Of a stretch of DNA of 24,092 bases, positions 1 through 6,041 are shown piece after piece. A program made the translations under genes and the position numbers. Where the stretch lies: NCBI GenBank assembly GCA_043764015.1, contig JAYUKY010000133.1:1-24092 (forward strand), written 5' to 3'. Each line of letters begins with the position of its first letter. Positions within the stretch are counted from its first letter, which is position 1. The notes under the pieces are model-generated. The model saw nothing but the letters and a program-made list of their open reading frames with translations. It was not told the origin of the DNA and searched no databases. Origin of the DNA: JANYGM01 sp043764015. GTDB taxonomy: Bacteria; Bacteroidota; Bacteroidia; Cytophagales; Thermonemataceae.

Positions 1-216
1 TTTTTCAAATTTATGTTTTTGCCTAAGGTCGTAGTAATATTCCAAAATAGAAATGAAAAAACTCTTTCCTATCCTGCGTGGACGCAAGAAAGACACAAAT
101 TTTTCTTGTTGTTCTAATAATTCAACAAAGGGCGTTTTGTCTATAAAAGTATAACCTTCAGTTGCAACTGCTTCAGCGTTGCTTACACCATACGGAAATT
201 TTATCTTGTTTGTCAT
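1..216 (-). CDS. AAA-ATPase-like / PD-(D/E)XK-nuclease-type protein, N-terminal 72 residues (cut by window edge)
   Basis: The gene runs off the left edge, so only codons 1-72 are present. The start is ATG at 216-214. The N-terminus reads FPYGVSNAEAV, then YTFIDKTPFVELLE, then SFLRPRRIGKSFF. This order (YG-S-N/D, then VDKT, then LRPRRxGKS) is typical of the AAA-ATPase_like family, which usually carries a C-terminal PD-(D/E)XK nuclease-like domain. RPRRIGKS at residues 45-52 is its variant P-loop. These proteins are abundant and often multicopy in Bacteroidota, and their role is mostly unknown. A Bacteroidota -7 box lies 20-27 bases upstream of the ATG. The C-terminal half cannot be seen, so an intact gene is not certain. 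Confidence 0.8.
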   Translation of the reverse strand, partial: MTNKIKFPYGVSNAEAVATEGYTFIDKTPFVELLEQQEKFVSFLRPRRIGKSFFISILEYYYDLRQKHKFEK

Positions 217-235
217 AGCTTGATTTTTCACAAGG

Positions 236-243
236 CAAAGATA
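236..243 (-). promoter_or_regulatory. -7 promoter box (TATCTTTG) of the truncated ATPase gene
   Basis: Read on the minus strand this is TATCTTTG, a full match to the Bacteroidota -7 consensus TAnnTTTG. It lies 20 bases upstream of the ATG. No good -33 TTG is visible at the expected spacing, so the call rests on one box and its position. Confidence 0.45.
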
Positions 244-924
244 CGCTTTTTTGAGCTAAAATATACTTGTCTTTTACATAAAATCAAAACGGAAATCATT
301 GCTTTATTTTTTATATGATTTTTTATAATTGCCTTTATGCCAATTCTATGCTCTTTTTCATCTGAATCAGGATTTACAGGATTGTAGACTTATCTAGATA
401 ATACAAAAATAAATACCAAAAGACCTCAAACAATGTATTGGGAATGAAAGTCAAATACAGAGGTTATTTAGGGGTCAAGAGCAATGTTAATATATAAATA
501 AATTAACATTTAAAAAAGTGTTTTTATTTGCTCATTCTTGGCTACGAAAATACAAAAGGGTTACATACAAAAGCTAAAAAATATTTGCTATATTTATTTT
601 TAATATTTCAATATATATTGATAATCAACTATTTATATTATTGTAAAATAATCCTAAACAACCTCATACTATAAATAGGAAGAATTTGGGGAAACGAAGA
701 ACTGCAATAATACACAATGGGGGCATGCCCCATTGTCTTACTTTAAGAAGAAATATAGTTACCCAAAAACTGGAGGAAATCTATTGTAGCCTTCTGAACA
801 GCCTACCCTTAGTATATAGATAAATACCCATAAAGCAGACAGTCTGATAGAACCTAATGTGTTTTGGATTCATTATCGTCCCTAGTTCCACGAGCATAAG
901 AAAAGAAGTACCTAAAATAATAAA
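244..924. other. Gene-poor spacer of about 680 bp with small repeats
   Basis: No convincing coding region is seen on either strand. Contents: a mosaic-type string at about 359-384 (ATCTGAATCAGGATTTACAG and onward); a perfect 9-bp hairpin at 483-491/502-510 (AATGTTAAT/ATTAACATT, 10-base loop); and a G/C-rich hairpin at 714-736, listed separately. The rest is A/T-rich with many stops. It may be decayed sequence from former genes or mobile elements. Confidence 0.5.
714..736. repeat. Short G/C-rich hairpin, member 1 of a dispersed family
   Basis: ACAATGGGG (714-722) pairs perfectly over 9 bp with CCCCATTGT (728-736) around the 5-base loop GCATG. It stands out in very A/T-rich DNA with no adjacent gene, so it is not an obvious terminator. 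The core TGGGG/CCCCA has the same plan as the hairpins at 9903 and 9961, with different middle base pairs. A degraded relative lies at about 5791-5804. Confidence 0.6.
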
Positions 925-956
925 ACTTCACAAAAGCCATTGGCTACTTGTGAAGT
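925..956 (-). terminator. Rho-independent terminator of the SRPBCC gene
   Basis: ACTTCACAA (925-933) pairs with TTGTGAAGT (948-956), and an inner AGCC/GGCT stem (935-938/942-945) closes an ATT loop. On the minus strand the stem is followed by a T-rich stretch (TTTTATTATTTT). It begins 11 bases after the stop of the minus-strand gene 968-1429. Confidence 0.7.
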
Positions 957-967
957 CTGATTTGCAT

Positions 968-1429
968 TTATTTTTTTCCAAAATATTTTTCCAAAATCTC
1001 GTATCTATAATCAAAAATCTGATTAAGACGTTTTTCTACAAAAATCCAGTTGGCAATACCACCCAAAAAACCTAGGGGATTTTTGTAATGTACTAAATCT
1101 ATCATTTCAACGCCGCCTTCTACTGCCTTAAAATGGTGTTGATGATGCCACAACGCATACGGACCAAAACGCTGCTCATCAACGAAATATTTAGGCTCTT
1201 CTACGTGTGTGATCTCCGTTACCCAACCAACAGGAATACCCAAAATAGGGCGTACAACATATTCTACGACCATTCCAGCATACATTTTACCCTCTGGAAT
1301 ACGTTTTATCTCAAAAGCCATATCTTTTGGGGTTATTTTTTCCAGATTACTTGGAGAAGAGAAAAAATCCCAAGCCTCTTCCAATGAAATTGGTAAAACT
1401 TGTTTGCGTTGAAGTTGATAAAGATACAT
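968..1429 (-). CDS. SRPBCC (START/Bet v1-fold) family ligand-binding protein
   Basis: A protein of 153 residues that resembles the SRPBCC superfamily, the helix-grip fold with a hydrophobic ligand cavity. The diagnostic N-terminal pattern is QVLPISLEEAWDFFSSPSNLEKITP, followed by an alternating beta pattern and a closing helix near the C-terminus. The relatives it most resembles are described as polyketide cyclase-like or cell-division-inhibitor-like SRPBCC proteins; no substrate can be deduced. The frame is open back to an ATG at 1504, but the extra 25 codons are read through a CCCCAAAGGGG mini-repeat flanked by 11-bp direct repeats. I therefore place the start at the ATG at 1429, which begins MYLYQLQRKQVLPISL. 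The gene appears monocistronic, with its own terminator at 925-956. Confidence 0.75.
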   Translation of the reverse strand: MYLYQLQRKQVLPISLEEAWDFFSSPSNLEKITPKDMAFEIKRIPEGKMYAGMVVEYVVRPILGIPVGWVTEITHVEEPKYFVDEQRFGPYALWHHQHHFKAVEGGVEMIDLVHYKNPLGFLGGIANWIFVEKRLNQIFDYRYEILEKYFGKK

Positions 1430-1491
1430 TTTGAGTTGTAAATTATAGCTTCCTAACCCCAAAGGGGGAATAAAAGCACGTTTTGAGTTGT
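1429..1491. repeat. 11-bp direct repeats flanking a 41-bp mini-insert with CCCCAAAGGGG
   Basis: TTTTGAGTTGT occurs at 1429-1439 and again at 1481-1491. The 41 bases between contain the palindromic core CCCCAAAGGGG (1457-1467). The arrangement resembles a tiny insertion with duplicated target, sitting at the 5' end of the SRPBCC gene. Confidence 0.5.
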
Positions 1492-1546
1492 GAATGAAAT
1501 ACATTTAATAAACAAGAAAAAACAGAATATGTTTATCTGAAAAAGC

Positions 1547-1577
1547 AAAAAAGCCAAGATTTTATCTTGACTTTTTT
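1547..1577 (-). terminator. Rho-independent terminator of the 84-residue gene
   Basis: CAAGAT (1555-1560) pairs with ATCTTG (1564-1569) around a TTT loop. After one mismatch the stem is extended by G-C and six A-T pairs. On the minus strand the A-run becomes a T-tract, as in an intrinsic terminator. It starts 26 bases after the stop of gene 1604-1858. Confidence 0.75.
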
Positions 1578-1603
1578 GTTTGAATGAGCATTGTAGCTAA
1601 AAA

Positions 1604-1858
1604 TTATTTATTAGCTGCCCATTTGCGGATTGCTGCACGAAACCACTCGTCTGCGTCTTCGTCCCACTTAAAATTTTCTCTGATGTAAGCCATAGTTCCT
1701 TTTTCTATGTCTGTGTAGTTGTTGCCATCTTTTACTTCTTCCAAAAGTTTTTCAGCTTCAGCCATGTTGATGCTGCCATCTTTTGCTACTGCATCTTCTG
1801 CAGCTTTAAGCAATTCTCCGTCATATTTGACGCCATCAATTGTGCGGTAATAAGCCAT
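1604..1858 (-). CDS. Small acidic conserved protein (84 aa) with an EF-hand-like segment, function unknown
   Basis: The start MAYYRTIDGVKYDGELL at 1858 is chosen over an in-frame ATG at 1981, because the upstream 41 residues look non-coding and a strong promoter box lies between the two. The protein is soluble, acidic and helical. It contains KDGSINMAEAEKLLEEVKD (about residues 26-44), which resembles a degenerate EF-hand or dockerin-like half motif (DGxIxxxEAxxLL), and it ends with an aromatic-rich helix WFRAAIRKWAANK. From memory, similar short proteins occur across unrelated bacteria with no assigned role; I could not check this. It is divergent from the YbjN-like gene at 2132, with A/T-tract DNA between them. 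Its own terminator follows. Confidence 0.75.
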   Translation of the reverse strand: MAYYRTIDGVKYDGELLKAAEDAVAKDGSINMAEAEKLLEEVKDGNNYTDIEKGTMAYIRENFKWDEDADEWFRAAIRKWAANK

Positions 1859-1915
1859 AATAATAATACGGTTTGAGGTTAGGAATGAATAATATTGTAG
1901 TAAAGTTTTAGCACA

Positions 1916-1923
1916 CAAAGGTA
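1916..1923 (-). promoter_or_regulatory. -7 box (TACCTTTG) of the 84-residue gene
   Basis: On the minus strand TACCTTTG matches TAnnTTTG completely. It is about 57 bases upstream of the ATG at 1858 and inside the longer open frame. This supports the downstream start, since the ATG at 1981 would lie upstream of the transcription start. Confidence 0.5.
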
Positions 1924-1992
1924 CTTCTAAAACTTTCGTAAGTTTAGCAGATATTTTAGATAAAAGCAAATTTTTTTTCACTTTTTTCTACA

Positions 1993-2034
1993 TTTTTTTT
2001 TTTTTCAAAAAGAATTTTTTTTTTTTGAAAAAAA
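1993..2034. other. Homopolymer A/T tracts in a divergent intergenic region
   Basis: T13 (1993-2005), A5 (2007-2011), T12 (2015-2026) and A7 (2028-2034) follow one another between two divergent promoters. Such phased A/T tracts normally give rigid or bent DNA and slip easily during replication. No protein-binding site is recognisable. Confidence 0.5.
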
Positions 2035-2048
2035 TCTACTCAAAAAAT

Positions 2049-2078
2049 TTGTTTTCTACATTATATTATATAGTTTTA
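2049..2078 (+). promoter_or_regulatory. -33/-7 promoter of the YbjN-like gene
   Basis: TTG at 2049-2051 (inside TTTG) is followed by 19 bases and then TAGTTTTA at 2071-2078, one mismatch from TAnnTTTG. The -7 box overlaps the upstream ATG at 2078. Translation must therefore start further down, at 2132. Confidence 0.5.
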
Positions 2079-2131
2079 TGAAAAATTTTCCACTCACATC
2101 AAATTTATCAAACTTAAAACCTGTCATACTT

Positions 2132-2527
2132 ATGAACCTTACTAAAGCCGTAGAAAAAATTGCTGAAGAACTTGGAGGCAGTTTCACAGAATACTCTCAA
2201 AATAATTTGATTTTGACTGTTCCTATTGCAGATGGACGTTTTCAAGGCGTTACTACCTACCTAAGCGACCGTGCTGGTGTTCACGTCATTGAGTTTGCCT
2301 CTCGTGTGTGTGATGCAGATATTCCTAACCTGAATTTCCGTCACGTTTTGGAAGTTAATCAAGAACTTGTTTACTCAAAAGTGGTTATTTTTGAAGGATT
2401 CTTGCAACTTGCCGCTTCTGTCGTTGTAGAACACGCCACAGAAGACATTTTGAAGGATATTGTCAATGAAATTGGGCATACTGCCGACAATCTTGAAAGA
2501 GAACTGACGGGTTCAGATAACCACTAA
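2132..2527 (+). CDS. YbjN-like small protein (131 aa), function unknown
   Basis: The start is taken as MNLTKAVEKIAEELGG at 2132, because the upstream in-frame ATG (2078) overlaps the likely -7 box. The predicted order is helix (residues 1-14), a run of beta strands (NNLILTVPIADGRFQGVTTYLSDRAGVHVIEFASRV), a short helix, KVVIFEGFLQLAASVVV, and a last amphipathic helix. This alpha-beta-alpha plan resembles the YbjN / type III secretion chaperone-like fold; that is an impression from pattern, not a verified match. No catalytic motif, signal peptide or membrane segment is seen. It appears monocistronic, with a hairpin at 2557-2595 downstream. Confidence 0.7.
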   Translation: MNLTKAVEKIAEELGGSFTEYSQNNLILTVPIADGRFQGVTTYLSDRAGVHVIEFASRVCDADIPNLNFRHVLEVNQELVYSKVVIFEGFLQLAASVVVEHATEDILKDIVNEIGHTADNLERELTGSDNH

Positions 2528-2556
2528 AATACCCACCTAACCTAAATATGCTCAAA

Positions 2557-2595
2557 GGAAAGATTTCTTCCATCAATTTTTGAAGAAATCTTTCC
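2557..2595 (+). terminator. Hairpin terminator after the YbjN-like gene
   Basis: GGAAAGATTTCTTC (2557-2570) pairs perfectly over 14 bp with GAAGAAATCTTTCC (2582-2595) around an 11-base loop. It is 30 bases past the stop. The following T-tract is weak (TTCTA), so termination may be partial. Confidence 0.55.
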
Positions 2596-2622
2596 TTCTA
2601 AGTGACTGATTTTCAATATTTT

Positions 2623-2739
2623 TTACCATTCTCTTATATTTTCCAAGATATGCCCCACAGTACGCCCTATGCGTCCCACACCTACTATATGTAAATTGGG
2701 TGAACCTATCATATCAAAAACACTACTTCTTTCGCTCAT
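2623..2739 (-). pseudogene. Possible degraded N-terminal fragment of an L-serine dehydratase (SdaA beta-domain-like)
   Basis: A 38-codon minus-strand frame reads SERSSVFDMIG, then SPNLHIVGVGRIGRTVGHIL, and stops. L-serine ammonia-lyases of the iron-sulfur type start with xSVFDMIGPVMIGPSSSHTA followed by GVVRIG. The start, the single His, and the GV-RIG spacing agree if four or five residues are lost. The catalytic SSSHT signature is destroyed and no further homologous sequence follows, so it would be a non-functional relic. Alternatively it is an unrelated short ORF. No promoter box was noticed. Confidence 0.4.
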
Positions 2740-2880
2740 TTAGATTGTATTTTATTATTTTTCTACTTCCTAAGGAGTGGTTAGTGATATTTATATAAAT
2801 TTTTTAATCATCTCTTTACTACAAAAATACAAAAAATAGCACAAAAACTAAAAAATCTTTCTTTTATGATTATAAAATAC

Positions 2881-2888
2881 TATATTTG
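2881..2888 (+). promoter_or_regulatory. -7 box (TATATTTG) of hppA
   Basis: This is a full match to TAnnTTTG. It implies a 5' leader of about 90 bases before the ATG at 2986. No clear -33 element is seen. The leader is A/T-rich with no obvious riboswitch fold. Confidence 0.5.
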
Positions 2889-2985
2889 CAGACTTTTTTG
2901 TGAATATTTTATTATTCTTTTTTCAAAGATAAAAATTCTCACAAATCTAAAAATAATTACCAATTTAATCTTATCTTAATTTTCT

Positions 2986-5205
2986 ATGGATGCACAAATC
3001 CTAATGTATTTAGTACCGCTTATAGGCGTGCTAGGACTGGTTTTTACCTTCGTCAAATCCTCGTGGGTAACCAAACAAGATGCTGGAAATGAGCGTATGC
3101 GCTATATTTCGGACAATATTGCCAAAGGCGCAATGGCTTTTTTGAAAGCAGAATACAAAGTAATGGCATATTTTGCCATTATTGCCTCAATGTTTCTGTT
3201 TTTTTTGAGTTTTAACAACGAAAAATCTCACCCAATCATTGTGGGCGCATTTTTACTTGGTGCTTTCCTTTCTGCGCTGGCAGGTTTTATAGGAATGAAA
3301 ATTGCTACAAAAGCCAATGTGCGTACTGCAGAAGCAGCTCGTACAAGTCTTTCAAAAGCCCTAAATGTTTCATTTACAGGCGGTAGCGTGATGGGTGTTG
3401 GTGTAGCTGGACTTGCTATTATTGGACTTGGCTCTTTGTTTATATTGTTCTATTTTATGTTTGTAGGTGATGCTGGCGCAAATAGCCACGCTATGGAACG
3501 TGCCTTAGAAGTGCTTACGGGCTTTTCTTTGGGTGCTGAAAGTATTGCACTTTTTGCTCGTGTGGGTGGAGGTATCTACACAAAAGCGGCTGACGTAGGA
3601 GCTGACCTTGTAGGTAAAGTAGAGGCAGGCATACCAGAAGATGACCCTCGTAATCCTGCAACTATTGCAGATAACGTAGGCGACAACGTAGGTGATGTGG
3701 CAGGTATGGGTGCAGATTTATTTGGTTCGTATGTGGCTACAATCCTTGCTACAATGATTTTGGGACGTGAAACAAAAGCTATTACAGATAATTTTGGTGG
3801 AATGTCACCAATTTTATTACCTATGCTTATTGCTGCTATGGGACTTATTTTCTCTGTGGTAGGTATTTATTTTGTGAAAGTAAAAGAAGGTGGAGATGTA
3901 CAAGGCGCACTTAACAAAGGAAACTGGATTTCTGTTATCTTGACTGCTATTGCGTCTTACTTTTTGGTAGATTATTTGTTGCCAAACAACTTAGAACTTC
4001 GTGGCTTTGTGTTTACTAAAATGGGCGTTTTTTATGCTATTTTGGTGGGTCTTGTGGTTGGTTCTATCATTTCTATTGTTACAGAATACTACTGTGCAAT
4101 GGGTAAAAAACCTGTTTTGTCTATCATAAAACAATCTTCAACTGGTGCAGCAACTAACATTATTGCAGGTCTTGCCGTTGGTATGGAAAGTACAGTTATT
4201 CCAATCCTTGTTTTAGCAGCTGGTATAGTTTTTTCTTATAGTTTTGCTGGACTTTATGGTGTGGCTATTGCCGCAGCTGGTATGATGGCTACAACGGCTA
4301 TGCAACTTGCTATTGATGCTTTTGGACCTATTGCTGATAATGCAGGCGGTATTGCAGAAATGAGCGCACTTCCTCCAGAGGTACGTGAGCGTACAGATAT
4401 TTTAGATGCGGTAGGAAACACAACAGCAGCAACTGGTAAAGGTTTTGCTATTGCGTCTGCGGCACTTACTTCTTTGGCATTGTTTGCGGCATTTGTGGGA
4501 ATTTCGCAATTAGATGGAATTGATATTTATAAAGCTCCTGTGCTTGCAGGGCTATTTGTGGGTGGAATGATACCATTTATTTTCTCTGCTTTGGCTATTT
4601 CTGCGGTGGGTCGTGCTGCTATGAAAATGGTAGAAGAAGTACGCCGTCAGTTCCGTGAGATTAAAGGAATTATGGAAGGAACGGCAGAGCCTGAATACGA
4701 AAAATGTGTCGCTATTTCTACTGATGCAGCCATCAAAGAAATGATGCTTCCTGGTGCTATTGCGCTGATTACACCTATTTTGGTAGGTTTTGGTTTGAAA
4801 GGTGTTTTTGCTGATGTTTCTTCAGCGGAGATTTTGGGCGGACTTTTGGCTGGTGTAACCGTTTCTGGTGTACTTATGGCTATGTTCCAATCTAATGCTG
4901 GTGGAGCTTGGGATAATGCTAAAAAATCTTTTGAAAAAGGCGTTGAAATCAACGGACAGATGTATTACAAGAAATCAGAGCCGCACAAAGCATCTGTTAC
5001 AGGTGATACTGTTGGCGACCCTTTCAAAGATACATCAGGACCTTCTATGAATATTTTGATTAAATTGATGTCTATTGTGTCGCTTGTTATTGCGCCTTAT
5101 TTGATAGATAACAATAAAAGCGGTGTAATGAAAGTAGAAGAGAAAAAAGTTGAAATTAAAAAAGATGCAGTACCTGCTAATGTGCCTGCACCTGCAAAAA
5201 AATAA
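2986..5205 (+). CDS. hppA: Membrane-bound proton-pumping pyrophosphatase (K+-dependent, Flavobacterium type)
   Basis: The protein hydrolyses pyrophosphate in the cytoplasm and pumps ions across the inner membrane. Its 739 residues and about 16 hydrophobic segments fit the M-PPase family. The substrate and Mg-binding loop is intact: DVGADLVGKVEAGIPEDDPRNP (from 203) and IADNVGDNVGDVAGMGADLF (227-246). A481 in GNTTAATGKG is Ala, not Lys, which in this family indicates K+ dependence. Na+-pumping forms carry Glu in DLF/YESY of TM6. Here that site is Gly (DLFGSY), and a Glu sits in TM5 at E185 (SLGAES), the arrangement I recall for the Flavobacterium johnsoniae H+ enzyme. The C-terminus has an unusual Lys/Pro/Ala tail. 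A promoter lies at 2881 and a terminator at 5231. Confidence 0.97.
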   Translation: MDAQILMYLVPLIGVLGLVFTFVKSSWVTKQDAGNERMRYISDNIAKGAMAFLKAEYKVMAYFAIIASMFLFFLSFNNEKSHPIIVGAFLLGAFLSALAGFIGMKIATKANVRTAEAARTSLSKALNVSFTGGSVMGVGVAGLAIIGLGSLFILFYFMFVGDAGANSHAMERALEVLTGFSLGAESIALFARVGGGIYTKAADVGADLVGKVEAGIPEDDPRNPATIADNVGDNVGDVAGMGADLFGSYVATILATMILGRETKAITDNFGGMSPILLPMLIAAMGLIFSVVGIYFVKVKEGGDVQGALNKGNWISVILTAIASYFLVDYLLPNNLELRGFVFTKMGVFYAILVGLVVGSIISIVTEYYCAMGKKPVLSIIKQSSTGAATNIIAGLAVGMESTVIPILVLAAGIVFSYSFAGLYGVAIAAAGMMATTAMQLAIDAFGPIADNAGGIAEMSALPPEVRERTDILDAVGNTTAATGKGFAIASAALTSLALFAAFVGISQLDGIDIYKAPVLAGLFVGGMIPFIFSALAISAVGRAAMKMVEEVRRQFREIKGIMEGTAEPEYEKCVAISTDAAIKEMMLPGAIALITPILVGFGLKGVFADVSSAEILGGLLAGVTVSGVLMAMFQSNAGGAWDNAKKSFEKGVEINGQMYYKKSEPHKASVTGDTVGDPFKDTSGPSMNILIKLMSIVSLVIAPYLIDNNKSGVMKVEEKKVEIKKDAVPANVPAPAKK

Positions 5206-5230
5206 TTTTTTCAAGTGAAACTTAAACAAA

Positions 5231-5255
5231 AAATCTATCTCAAAAAGATAGATTT
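5231..5255. terminator. Bidirectional terminator between hppA and the convergent small gene
   Basis: AAATCTATCT (5231-5240) pairs perfectly with AGATAGATTT (5246-5255) around loop CAAAA. A T-tract follows on the plus strand, and an A-run before it gives a T-tract on the minus strand. The hairpin lies 25 bases after the hppA stop and 15 bases past the end of the minus-strand gene, so it can serve both. Confidence 0.85.
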
Positions 5256-5270
5256 TTTTGTTTTTTGAGA

Positions 5271-5660
5271 TTATTTGACAAATATTAAATACTTTTCTTT
5301 GATAGCTTCAGACTCATTAAGTAATGCTACCGCTTCTATACCCAATAAATCCCCTTTTTCAACCAAATTTTCAATTCTTTGAGTAAGTGATGCCACATCA
5401 CGAAGGTTAGCACTAGGTTTTTTTGATATTTTTTTGATGTTATTTTCTGTTGTAATAATTTCTTTAAAAAAAGACCTCATTTTTCTATTAAAAACATTTA
5501 CGGTTGTGCCAAAATTATCTAGTACAACTGTCAAACTTCTGCTTTCTTCTTCAAAAGAATTAAAAAAAATACGAATCTTCTCGTTAAAAAGAAGTAATAC
5601 ACCTACTTTTTCATCTAATTTCAAACTGACTTCTTCTAAAACTTTGTTTATACTTGCCAT
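5271..5660 (-). CDS. Hypothetical coiled-coil protein (129 aa)
   Basis: No family is recognised. The sequence is almost entirely helical with heptad-like spacing: VLEEVSLKLDEKVGVLLLFNEKIRIFF at the N-terminus, a middle helix rich in charged residues, and TQRIENLVEKGDLLGIEAVALLNESEAIKEKY at the C-terminus. It has no signal peptide, no membrane segment and no Cys or metal-binding pattern. It may be a small cytoplasmic bundle or an adaptor. It converges on hppA and shares the bidirectional terminator. Upstream is a 380-bp spacer without a clear -7 box. ORF integrity and codon use similar to the neighbours suggest a real gene, but its function is open. Confidence 0.65.
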   Translation of the reverse strand: MASINKVLEEVSLKLDEKVGVLLLFNEKIRIFFNSFEEESRSLTVVLDNFGTTVNVFNRKMRSFFKEIITTENNIKKISKKPSANLRDVASLTQRIENLVEKGDLLGIEAVALLNESEAIKEKYLIFVK

Positions 5661-6041
5661 ATTTCTTTGTTTTTTTTAAGTAATTTTTTGGGTTATTTTT
5701 TTAATATTTATATTGGAATTTTCTTATATTAGTATTTTTTATGCTTTTCAAAAAAACAATTCAAAAAGTACCTAAAAAGTGTATTTATGCAATGGGGCAT
5801 GCCTATAGTCTATTTAAAGACATATTTTGCTAATTATAAGATGACTTGCAAAAATCCCAAAACCACTTTCGTATGTGTATATTTTATTATAATTAACACT
5901 ATTGTACTATCTCATTGTTGTTATGAAGATACAAACAACGGTGCTTTTATATAAATATTAAATCATTATAGGTATAGCACTACCGTTTAGTTTTATCTGT
6001 TTTACGAGATGAAAAAGAAAACTTTTACAGTAACAAAGTTG
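5661..6041. other. Intergenic spacer of about 380 bp with a degraded hairpin
   Basis: No gene was found. AATGGGGCATGCC at 5791-5803 matches 12 bases of the arm and loop of the hairpin at 714-736, but its right arm has decayed (CCTATAG). The rest is A/T-rich with stops in all frames. Confidence 0.45.

Noticed and set aside
857..1075. Plus-strand ORF of 72 codons
   Set aside because: It overlaps the terminator at 925-956 and the 3' end of the minus-strand SRPBCC gene; its sequence has no protein-like pattern.
1859..1981. N-terminal extension of the 84-residue gene
   Set aside because: It contains a perfect -7 box and a hydrophobic/low-complexity mixture unlike the rest; a shorter start fits better.
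4647..4952. Minus-strand ORF inside hppA
   Set aside because: It is antisense to conserved M-PPase sequence and has no promoter or start context.
5946..5985. Partial inverted repeat CGGTGCT ... AGCACTACCG in the mfd-side spacer
   Set aside because: Arms pair only with a three-base interruption and a long loop; too weak to call.
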